A stretch of DNA of 13,944 nt from Nonomuraea sp. GTDB lineage: Bacteria; Actinomycetota; Actinomycetes; Streptosporangiales; Streptosporangiaceae. Made by a program: the position numbers and the translations under genes. Below are positions 6,318 to 13,944 of this stretch, piece by piece. The notes under the pieces are model-generated. The model saw only the letters and a program-made list of their open reading frames with translations. It did not search any database and was not told the origin of the DNA. Where the stretch lies: NCBI GenBank assembly GCA_013362835.1, contig JABFVJ010000048.1, positions 1 to 13,944 on the forward strand. The letters are read 5' to 3'. Numbering within the stretch: position 1 is the first letter of the stretch; every line of letters begins with the position of its first letter.

Positions 6318-7089
6318 ATCCAGACTCCTGTACGTGCCCTTCTGGGCCACCTACGCCTTCCTGTACGTGCCGATCATCGTCCTGGTCGTCATGTCGTTCA
6401 ACTCCGGCAAGTCCGCCTACACCTACGAGGGCTTCAGCCTGAAGTGGTACGGCGAGCTGGCCCGGGACGAGAAGATCAGAGAGGGCCTGGTCAACACGCT
6501 GATCGTGGCCACCGGCTCGACGGTCATCGCCACCGTGCTCGGCACGCTGCTGGCCGTCGGCCTGGCCAGGCACACCAGGTCGAAGACCCTCGACGCGGTC
6601 GCGCTGATGCCGGCCGTGCTGCCCGACCTCGTGCTCGCGATCGGCCTGCTGCTGTTCTACGGCATGGTCGACATGACGCTCGGCCTGCACTCGGTGATCC
6701 TCGCGCACGCCCTGTTCTCGATGGCGTTCGTCGCGGCCGTGGTGCGCACCCGGCTCAGCGGCGCCGACACCTCCCTGGAGGAGGCGTCGCGTGACCTGGG
6801 GGCCGGGCCGGTGGTCACGTTCATGAAGATCACGCTGCCGCAGCTCACGCCGGGCATCGTCGCGGGCGCGCTGCTGGCGTTCACGCTGTCGCTGGACGAG
6901 TTCGTGATCGCCTTCTTCACGATCGGCAACGCCGAGCCGACGCTGCCGATCGTCATCTACTCAATGGTTCGATTCGGGGTGACCCCGAAGATCAACGCGC
7001 TGGCCGCGATCCTGCTCCTCGTGAGCTTCACGGCGGTGATCGCCGGGCAGCGGATGACCAAGATCGGGGAGTCACGTGCTCAGGATTGA
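6310..7089 (+). CDS. ABC importer permease, PotC/PotI type
   Basis: A 259-residue membrane protein with about six hydrophobic segments, the first at residues 8-30. The EAA loop is EEASRDLGAGPVVTFMKITLPQLTPG. The following LAFTLSLDEFVIAFFTIGNAEPTLPIVIYSMVRFGVTPKINAL is the typical PotC signature (LSLDDFVI and VRxGVTPxINAL). GTG at 6310 lies within the end of the first permease (8-base overlap). Its stop lies 14 bases inside the ATPase gene, so the three genes are tightly coupled. It should form the heterodimeric channel with the preceding permease. Confidence 0.93.
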   Translation: MRRSRLLYVPFWATYAFLYVPIIVLVVMSFNSGKSAYTYEGFSLKWYGELARDEKIREGLVNTLIVATGSTVIATVLGTLLAVGLARHTRSKTLDAVALMPAVLPDLVLAIGLLLFYGMVDMTLGLHSVILAHALFSMAFVAAVVRTRLSGADTSLEEASRDLGAGPVVTFMKITLPQLTPGIVAGALLAFTLSLDEFVIAFFTIGNAEPTLPIVIYSMVRFGVTPKINALAAILLLVSFTAVIAGQRMTKIGESRAQD

Positions 7090-8125
7090 CGGGATCACCC
7101 GCAGGTTCGGTGACGTCACCGCGCTCGACGGGGTCTCGCTGGAGATCGGCCAGGGCGAGTTCTTCGCCCTGCTCGGCCCCTCGGGCTGCGGCAAGACCAC
7201 GCTGCTGCGCATCATCGCCGGGTTCGAGTCGCCCGACGCCGGCACGGTCACGCTCGACGGCGAGGACCTGCTGGCCAAGCAGCCCAACCGGCGGCCGATC
7301 AGCCTCATGTTCCAGTCGTACGCGCTGTTCCCGCACATGACCGTGGCCAAGAACGTGGCGTACGGGCTGGAGCGCGAGAAGCTGCCGCGGCAGGAGATCA
7401 AGAAGCGCGTCGGCGAGGTGCTGGAGACCGTGGGGCTGTCGGCGCACGCCGGGCGCAAGCCCGCGCAGCTGTCCGGCGGGCAGCGGCAGCGCGTGGCACT
7501 CGCCCGCTCGATCGTCAAGCGGCCCCGCCTGCTGCTGCTCGACGAGCCGCTGTCGGCCCTGGACAAGAAGGTCCGGGCGGACATGCAGCTCGAACTCAAG
7601 CGGCTGCAGCACGAGGTCGGCATCACGTTCGTGGTCGTCACCCACGACCAGGAGGAGGCCATGTCGCTGGCCGACCGCATCGCGGTCTTCGACAGCGGCA
7701 CCGTGCGCCAGGTCGACGCCCCCGTCGCCCTGTACGAGCGCCCGCGCTCACCGTTCGTGGCCGACTTCGTCGGCGCCAACAACCTCTTCCACGGCGTCTT
7801 CAGCGGCCTCGACGGGATCAGGAGCGACGACTTCGGCATGCTGCCGGGCACGCCGCTCGAAGAGCCTGCCGCCGACACGAAGGCGCTGCTCGCCGTACGT
7901 CCCGAGAAGATCGAGCTGGCCGACGAGAGCGCGGCGCGGGGCCTGAAGGGCAGCGTCCTCGACGTCAGCTTCTACGGCGGCGTCTCGCACATCTCCATCG
8001 ACGTGCCGGGACAGGCCAAGCCCGTGCTCGCCGCGGTGCAGGGGGCGAGCACGGTGCAGCCGGGAGCCAAGGTCAAGCTGCGCTGGGACGCCCAGGACGC
8101 CGTCATCATGGCGGTCGATCAGTGA
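7076..8125 (+). CDS. ABC importer ATPase, PotA type
   Basis: A 349-residue ATPase with all motifs intact: Walker A GPSGCGKTT (34-42), Q-loop Q80 in FQSYALFPH, signature LSGGQRQR (132-139), Walker B LLLLDEP (152-158), D-loop SALD and H-loop His190. After about residue 235 comes a regulatory OB-fold (TOBE-like) domain, including LLAVRPEKIELA, as in PotA/FbpC/CysA-type ATPases. The GTG start has GGGAG four bases upstream. It completes the importer: lipoprotein, two permeases and ATPase, with no gap larger than 11 bases. Its stop overlaps the convergent TetR stop in a 7-base TCAGTGA. Confidence 0.95.
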   Translation: MLRIDGITRRFGDVTALDGVSLEIGQGEFFALLGPSGCGKTTLLRIIAGFESPDAGTVTLDGEDLLAKQPNRRPISLMFQSYALFPHMTVAKNVAYGLEREKLPRQEIKKRVGEVLETVGLSAHAGRKPAQLSGGQRQRVALARSIVKRPRLLLLDEPLSALDKKVRADMQLELKRLQHEVGITFVVVTHDQEEAMSLADRIAVFDSGTVRQVDAPVALYERPRSPFVADFVGANNLFHGVFSGLDGIRSDDFGMLPGTPLEEPAADTKALLAVRPEKIELADESAARGLKGSVLDVSFYGGVSHISIDVPGQAKPVLAAVQGASTVQPGAKVKLRWDAQDAVIMAVDQ

Positions 8126-8724
8126 GCCAGATCGTTGCCCGTCGCGGCGCGGGCGTACGACAGGATCAGCTCGGCCGCCTCGGCCGGGCCGATCAGCGGG
8201 TGCCGCGCCGTGATGCGGTAGCCGTAGGCGTCCTCCAGCGCGACCAGGTTGCGCGCGATGGTGACGGAGTCGGCGGTCAGCCGGAACACGCCGAGCGCGG
8301 CCCCCGTGTCCAGGATCGCCTGGTACATCGACACCTGGCGGTCGTAGAGCGAGGTGAGCAGCACGCCGTAGACGCGGTGGCGGCCGGCGGCGCCGCCGAG
8401 CTCGTTGAGCAGGCGTACGTCGGGGTCGAGCGGCCCGGTCGGCAACCCCGAGCGGATCGTGACGACCAGCTTCTCGACCGGGTCGGTGAAGTCGGCGAGA
8501 CGGCGCATGCGCTGCTCGTAGAAACGTTCCATGCCCGCGTGCTGCGCCTCGACGAGCAGCTCGCCCAGGTCGGGGTAGTGGTAGAGCACGGCGCCGGAGG
8601 TCAGACCGGCCTCCTCGGCCACGTGCGAGAGCTGTACACCGTCGACCCCGTGGCGGATGATGGCTCGGCGTGCGGCCTCGATCAAGTCGATGCGCCGGTC
8701 ACTACGGCTTTTGCGCTGGGCCAC
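8119..8724 (-). CDS. TetR-family repressor (BetI-like)
   Basis: A 201-residue regulator from the GTG at 8724. The N-terminal DNA-binding domain has RRIDLIEAARRAIIRHGVDGVQLSHVAEEAGLTSGAVLYHYPDLGELLVEA, with the helix-turn-helix at about residues 31-50. The C-terminal ligand domain is divergent, with some BetI-like flavour. Two further in-frame GTGs (8733 and 8730) would add up to three residues; 8724 is preferred because a G-run (8738-8733) lies eight bases upstream. It sits between the importer operon and the divergent glycosyltransferase operon. Two inverted repeats lie in the gap before it. It is the only transcription-factor gene in the inner block, so it probably represses that block in response to the imported compound or a metabolite of it (inference). 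Confidence 0.93.
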   Translation of the reverse strand: MAQRKSRSDRRIDLIEAARRAIIRHGVDGVQLSHVAEEAGLTSGAVLYHYPDLGELLVEAQHAGMERFYEQRMRRLADFTDPVEKLVVTIRSGLPTGPLDPDVRLLNELGGAAGRHRVYGVLLTSLYDRQVSMYQAILDTGAALGVFRLTADSVTIARNLVALEDAYGYRITARHPLIGPAEAAELILSYARAATGNDLAH

Positions 8725-8745
8725 GACCACCACCCCCCGTTCGTT

Positions 8746-8773
8746 TGGTCACCATTCAGATCGGCCGTGACCA
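8746..8773. promoter_or_regulatory. Candidate TetR operator, TGGTCAC-N14-GTGACCA
   Basis: Two perfect 7-bp inverted arms (8746-8752 and 8767-8773) are separated by 14 bases, placing the arm centres 21 bp apart, two helical turns, on the same DNA face. The site begins about 20 bases before the TetR start, suitable for autoregulation. It does not resemble the TTGAAT sites, so either two proteins act here or only one class is real. Confidence 0.4.
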
Positions 8774-8810
8774 TAGTGCACTTAACTTGCGCTTCACGCT
8801 AGATGAGTAT

Positions 8811-8826
8811 TTGAATTCCTCTTCAA
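8811..8826. promoter_or_regulatory. Candidate operator, inverted repeat site B (TTGAA-N6-TTCAA)
   Basis: TTGAATTCCTCTTCAA lies 26 bases before the glycosyltransferase ATG in an AT-rich pocket. It shares 13 of 16 positions with site A at 4173-4188, including TTGAAT on the left and TTCAA on the right. Its location between the divergent TetR and glycosyltransferase genes fits repressor control of both. Confidence 0.5.
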
Positions 8827-8852
8827 TTTGACGAGTTCCCCCGGAGTTCACG

Positions 8853-10124
8853 ATGTCTCTCACCATCCTGTTCATGCCTGAAAGCGCCTACGGGCCCACG
8901 AACAACTGCATCGGCGTCGGCGACATCCTCCGCCGCCGCGGTCACCGCGTCGTCTTCGCCGCGGAGTCGTCCTGGAAGGGCAAGCTGGAGGCGCTGGGCT
9001 TCGAGGAGGACCTCGTCGATCTCGCCCCGCCGGCCGAGGGCGCCGAGGAGCAGGACGCCGGCCAGTTCTGGAAGGACTTCATCCGCGAGACCGCGCCGGA
9101 GTACCGCAAGACCACGGCCGAGCAGCTGGAGACCGTCACCAAGCCCATCTGGGACTCGCTCATCGACGGCGCCAAGTACTGCGAGCCGCAGCTCAAGGCC
9201 ATCATCGAGCGGGTGAACCCCGACGTGATCGTCGAGGACAACGTGATCACGTTCCCGGCGCTGCTCACGGCGGGCCGGAAGTTCGTCCGCATCGTCTCCT
9301 GCAACCCGCTGGAGGTGCGCGGCGAGAACGTCGCCCCGGTCTTCTCCGGCCTGCCCGCCGCCGACCGCTCCGAGTGGGACGCCTTCCGCGCCGAGTACGA
9401 CCGCACCCACCGCGAGGTCTGGACCGCCTTCAACGAGTGGTGCGTCGAGCAGGGCACCGCCCCCCTGCCCGACCTCGACTTCATCCACGAGGGCGACCTG
9501 AACCTCTACGTCTTCCCCGAGATCCTCGACTACACCGACGCCCGCCCGCTCGGCCCGGCCTGGCACCGGCTCGACTCCTCGGTCCGCGAGACCGACGAGG
9601 ACTTCACGCTGCCCTTCGAGCGCAACGAGGGCTCGCTGATCTACTTCTCGCTCGGCTCGCTCGGCTCCTCCGACGTGGAGCTGATGCAGCGGGTGATCGA
9701 CGTCCTGGCCGGCACGCGGCACCAGTACATCGTCTCCAAGGGCCCGCTGCACGAGGAGATCAAGCTCGCCGACAACATGTACGGCGCCGAGTTCCTGCCC
9801 CAGACGAAGATCATCCCGATGTGCGACCTGGTCATCACGCACGGCGGCAACAACACCACCACCGAGGCGGCCCACTTCGGCAAGCCGATGATCGTGCTCC
9901 CGCTGTTCTGGGACCAGTACGACAACGCCCAGCGGGTGGACGAATTGGGCTATGGTGTCAGGCTTTCCACCTACACGTTCACCGACGAGGAGCTGACCGG
10001 GGCCGTGGAGCGCCTGCTCGGCGACACCGACATGCGCGCGAGGCTGGCGGCCGCGGGCGAGGAGATCCGCCGCCGCGACGGCCTGCGCAAGGCCGCCGAC
10101 CTGATCGAACAGCTGGGCCAGTAG
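8853..10124 (+). CDS. GT1-family (UDPGT/MGT-like) glycosyltransferase-like protein
   Basis: A 423-residue GT-B-fold protein. The C-terminal donor-binding domain starts near GSLIYFSLGSLGSSD and holds the family signature: FLPQTKIIPMCDLVITHGGNNTTTEAAHFGKPMIVLPLFWDQYDNAQRV, with HGGNNTTTEA at 330-339 and the sugar-contacting pair D354-Q355. The N-terminal acceptor domain starts MSLTILFMPESAYGPTNN, where typical members have a GHxxP motif carrying the catalytic His; here it reads YGPTNN, so the usual base is missing. Activity may be altered or use another residue. Acceptor unknown: a small molecule or an amine compound linked to the neighbouring genes (inference). GGAG lies six bases before the ATG. 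It is followed after 17 bases by the dehydrogenase, probably as one operon. Confidence 0.87.
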   Translation: MSLTILFMPESAYGPTNNCIGVGDILRRRGHRVVFAAESSWKGKLEALGFEEDLVDLAPPAEGAEEQDAGQFWKDFIRETAPEYRKTTAEQLETVTKPIWDSLIDGAKYCEPQLKAIIERVNPDVIVEDNVITFPALLTAGRKFVRIVSCNPLEVRGENVAPVFSGLPAADRSEWDAFRAEYDRTHREVWTAFNEWCVEQGTAPLPDLDFIHEGDLNLYVFPEILDYTDARPLGPAWHRLDSSVRETDEDFTLPFERNEGSLIYFSLGSLGSSDVELMQRVIDVLAGTRHQYIVSKGPLHEEIKLADNMYGAEFLPQTKIIPMCDLVITHGGNNTTTEAAHFGKPMIVLPLFWDQYDNAQRVDELGYGVRLSTYTFTDEELTGAVERLLGDTDMRARLAAAGEEIRRRDGLRKAADLIEQLGQ

Positions 10125-10141
10125 GGATTTCGAGGACTTCC

Positions 10142-11539
<1,398 letters not shown>

Positions 11540-11559
11540 AAACGTGTACGGCGATATGT

Positions 11560-11582
11560 CGCCCAAAGGCCAGCTTTGGGCG
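11560..11582. terminator. Hairpin after the dehydrogenase gene, probable terminator
   Basis: CGCCCAAAG and CTTTGGGCG form a perfect 9-bp stem with a 5-base loop, 21 bases after the dehydrogenase stop. There is no long T-run (only CATTTAG follows), as is common for terminators in high-GC actinomycetes. It separates the inner block from the second conservon. The rest of the gap (11583-11716) is relatively AT-rich and probably holds the promoter of the next gene, but I cannot point to convincing boxes. Confidence 0.6.
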
Positions 11583-11716
11583 CATTTAGTGGGATATGTA
11601 CGGTTGGCCGATCTGGTAGGGACTGTGTTCCAATTACCCAGCCGGACAGAATCCCATGCGCCACACGCGTGTCTGATTTCTTTCGAGCACGTACCGGCGA
11701 GAGGTTGCGAGAGTCA

Positions 11717-13944
11717 GTGAGGACGGAAAACCCCAGGCACACGAGGTCGGGGGAGTACACAGGCGGAAGGTTCCGGCTGGGGAACTGGCGTGTGCGTTCG
11801 AGGTTGATCGCGCTGATCCTCATCCCCACCATCGTGGGCGTGCTCCTCGCGGGCGTGCAGCTCGCCAACGCCATCGGCACGAGCTCCGAGTACCGCCGGC
11901 TGACCCAGGTCGCCGAGCTGGCCCAGAGCATCGGCGCGCTCAACCACGAGCTGGCCAGGGAACGCACGCTCACCGCGTGGTACGTCACCGACCAGTCCAA
12001 GGCCGGGCGGTTCGTCCAGCTCAAGACCCAGCGCGCGGCCGCCGACGCGGCCAAGAAGAAGGCGCTCGCCGCGGCCGCCTCCATCGACGCCGCGTACTCC
12101 GCGCGGGTGCGCCAGGGTGTCGAGAACATGCGGCGCTGGCTCGCCGGTCTCGACAGCCTCCGTACGTCGATGGTGGCCAAGGGCGTGCCGCCCCGAGCCG
12201 CGATCACCACGTACACGACCATGATCGGCGTCTTCTCCACGATCCAGGGCGACCTCGGCGCCGGCGTGAACGACGACGACCTCCAGGGTGACGTGGCCGC
12301 CCTCGGCTCGCTGCAGCGGGTCAAGGAAGAAGTCTCCAGGCAGCAGGCCATTCTGATGATCGCGCTCATCGAGCGTGAGCTGGACTACGACGACCTGTCG
12401 GAGTTCCTGGGCTCCTGGAGCCGCCAGCAGGCCGAGCTGACCGCCTTCCAGCAGGAGGCCGACCCCGCGGACCTCAAGGCGTACCAGCAGGGTCTGCGCG
12501 GGCCGGAGATCGACCGCGCCGACGCCATGCGCCAGCGCGCGCTCGCCCAGGTCCGCGAGTACAACCGGATCAAGGACCTCGACGTCACCTCCGCCCGCGA
12601 CCTCAGCCGCTGGTACGACAGCACCACCCTCGCCGGCAACGCCATGCGCAAGATCGAGGACGGCCTCGCCACCAAGATCGTGAACCGGGCCCGCGAGCTG
12701 AGCGACACCGAGCAGCGCAACGCCATCATCTCCGGCGCGACCATCCTCGTCCTGCTGCTCCTCGTCCTGATCATCACCACCCGCGTGGCCGGCTCGCTGG
12801 TCCGCCCGCTGCGCCGGCTGCGCGCCGAAGCGCTCCAGGTGGCCACCACCCGGCTGCCCGAGACCGTCCGCATCCTGCGCGAGTCCGGCGAAGGCGCGCA
12901 GGTGCCCGAAGTGCCCTCCGTGGGCGTCAACACGCGGGACGAGATCGGTGAAGTCGCGCGGGCGTTCGACGAGGTCCACCGCGAGGCGCTCCGCCTGGCC
13001 GGCGACGAGGCCAAGCTGCGCGCCAACGTCAACGCCATGTTCGTCAACCTCTCCCGCCGCAGCCAGACGCTGGTCGAACGGCAGCTCCAGCTCATCGAGG
13101 GCCTGGAGCAGGGCGAGGAGGACGAGCAGCGGCTCGCGAACCTCTTCCGCCTCGACCACCTCGCCACCCGTATGCGCCGCAACAGCGAGAACCTCCTGGT
13201 CCTCGCCGGCCAGGAGGCCGCGCGCAAGTGGAGCGAGCCGGTCCCGCTCGTCGACGTCGCCCGCGCCTCGCTGTCGGAGGTCGAGAACTACGAGCGGGTG
13301 CAGATCAAGATCCCGTCCGGCACCCTGATCGTCGGCCCGGCCGTCACCGACGCCGTCCACCTGCTCGCCGAGCTGATCGAGAACGCCATCTCCTTCTCGC
13401 CCCGCGAGAGCAAGGTCGAGGTCGCCAGCATCCCCACCGAGAGCGGCGCGGTGCTCTCGATCAACGACCTGGGCATCGGCATGAGCCCGGAAGAGCTCGC
13501 CGAGGCCAACTGGCGTCTCGCCAACCCGCCCGTCGTGGACGTCGGCGTCTCCCGCCGCATGGGCCTGTTCGTGGTCGGCCGCCTGGCGCTGCGCCACGGC
13601 ATCCGCGTCCAGCTCAGCATGCGGGAGACCGGCGGCCTGAGCGCGCTGGTGATCCTGCCCGACATGCTCATCAGCGGCGGCATCGGCATGCCGCAGCAGC
13701 CCGGCAGCCAGTACGAGGCGTTCACCACGTTCGACCCGAGCCAGTTCGGCATCCCGGCCCAGCCCACGCAGGCCGCCCAGAACGGCACCGGCTCGTACGC
13801 GGCCGACACCCCCGACCGGGTGCTGGACACGCAGTGGCCCGGCTCGCTGCCCGCGCCCGGCACCGGCAACTGGCCGTCCTTCGCCGACGAGCCCGCGCAG
13901 GAGGAGACCCGCTGGACCTCCTTCGCCGAGGAGCCCGTACGGGA
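11717..13944 (+). CDS. cvnA: CvnA-type sensor histidine kinase with nitrate/nitrite-sensing-like domain (3' end outside window)
   Basis: 742 codons are present and the frame is still open at the right edge. In order: a cytoplasmic basic N-terminus, TM1 (about 31-52), an extracellular helical region resembling the NIT (nitrate/nitrite sensing) domain up to about 330, TM2 (about 335-358), a HAMP segment (VRPLRRLRAEA to DEIGEVARAFDEV), a dimerisation-like region with LFRLDHLATRMRRNSENLLVLAG, an ATPase domain with N-box AELIENAISFSPRE (551-564) and G1 box DLGIGMS (584-590), then a Pro/Gln-rich tail from about 660. H481 in LDH is the only plausible phospho-acceptor; the H-box is not canonical. GTG 11717 (preceded by GAGAG at 11709-11713, closer than usual) starts the protein before TM1; the start is moderately certain. 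Roadblock, DUF742 and GTPase genes are expected just beyond the edge. Confidence 0.9.
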   Translation, partial: MRTENPRHTRSGEYTGGRFRLGNWRVRSRLIALILIPTIVGVLLAGVQLANAIGTSSEYRRLTQVAELAQSIGALNHELARERTLTAWYVTDQSKAGRFVQLKTQRAAADAAKKKALAAAASIDAAYSARVRQGVENMRRWLAGLDSLRTSMVAKGVPPRAAITTYTTMIGVFSTIQGDLGAGVNDDDLQGDVAALGSLQRVKEEVSRQQAILMIALIERELDYDDLSEFLGSWSRQQAELTAFQQEADPADLKAYQQGLRGPEIDRADAMRQRALAQVREYNRIKDLDVTSARDLSRWYDSTTLAGNAMRKIEDGLATKIVNRARELSDTEQRNAIISGATILVLLLLVLIITTRVAGSLVRPLRRLRAEALQVATTRLPETVRILRESGEGAQVPEVPSVGVNTRDEIGEVARAFDEVHREALRLAGDEAKLRANVNAMFVNLSRRSQTLVERQLQLIEGLEQGEEDEQRLANLFRLDHLATRMRRNSENLLVLAGQEAARKWSEPVPLVDVARASLSEVENYERVQIKIPSGTLIVGPAVTDAVHLLAELIENAISFSPRESKVEVASIPTESGAVLSINDLGIGMSPEELAEANWRLANPPVVDVGVSRRMGLFVVGRLALRHGIRVQLSMRETGGLSALVILPDMLISGGIGMPQQPGSQYEAFTTFDPSQFGIPAQPTQAAQNGTGSYAADTPDRVLDTQWPGSLPAPGTGNWPSFADEPAQEETRWTSFAEEPVR

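Noticed and set aside
6973..6989. Perfect 7-bp hairpin TTCGGGG-TGA-CCCCGAA
   Set aside because: It lies inside the second permease and encodes the conserved RFGVTPK motif; codon choice explains it, so I do not call it an operator or terminator.
8828..8833. TTGACG as a -35 box for the glycosyltransferase
   Set aside because: It is only about 20 bases before the ATG, leaving no room for a -10 box and transcript start before the ribosome binding site.
9374..10141. Open frame continuing upstream of the aldehyde dehydrogenase, which would give a 256-residue N-terminal extension
   Set aside because: It runs out of frame through the glycosyltransferase, has arginine-rich composition of a shadow frame, and the dehydrogenase has its own ribosome binding site and a family-typical start at 10142.
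11714..13597. Long antisense open frame opposite the sensor kinase
   Set aside because: The plus strand encodes a full multi-domain kinase; the antisense frame has repetitive Gly/Ala/Val/Asp/Glu-rich composition and no family motif. The same applies to long antisense frames at 704-1738, 5292-6350, 8823-9875 and 9971-11566.

Overview
The window is GC-rich DNA with G or C at most third codon positions, GTG and TTG start codons, short gene overlaps and two 'conservon' signalling loci. This points to a high-GC actinomycete, probably Streptosporangiales (Nonomuraea-like) or Streptomyces-like. The placement is inferred from style and gene content, not from a marker gene. I see no rRNA, tRNA, CRISPR array, transposase or integrase.

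Layout. (1) Positions 1-2108, plus strand: the end of a conservon, made of the C-terminal tail of a CvnA-type sensor kinase (cut by the window edge), a roadblock/LC7 protein (CvnB), a DUF742 protein (CvnC) and a small GTPase (CvnD). (2) Positions 2102-4188, minus strand: a two-gene operon of a maltokinase-like aminosugar kinase, best matching the actinobacterial glucosamine kinase type, followed by a GlmS/NagB-II-like SIS-domain protein. Their start and stop overlap as GTGA. (3) Positions 4333-8125, plus strand, divergent from (2): a complete four-gene ABC importer of the polyamine (Pot) type, with lipoprotein, two permeases and ATPase. (4) Positions 8119-8724, minus strand: a TetR/BetI-type repressor. 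(5) Positions 8853-11539, plus strand, divergent from the repressor: a GT1-family glycosyltransferase-like protein and an aminoaldehyde-dehydrogenase-like enzyme. (6) Position 11717 to the end, plus strand: the CvnA kinase of a second conservon, cut by the right edge.

How the genes may work together. Sections 2-5 form a self-contained block of eight structural genes and one regulator, sitting between two conservons. Two near-identical 16-bp inverted repeats (4173-4188 and 8811-8826) occur only at the two divergent control regions. This suggests one regulator, most simply the TetR protein, controls the kinase/SIS operon, the importer and the glycosyltransferase/dehydrogenase pair together. The enzymes share an amine theme: import of a cationic amine or amine-sugar compound, phosphorylation and deamination of an aminosugar, and oxidation of an aminoaldehyde. 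I do not recognise the whole block as a described pathway. It is the best candidate in the window for an uncharacterised system. The substrate cannot be read from the sequence: the binding protein keeps the aromatic cage of PotD but lacks several of its polyamine-contacting residues.
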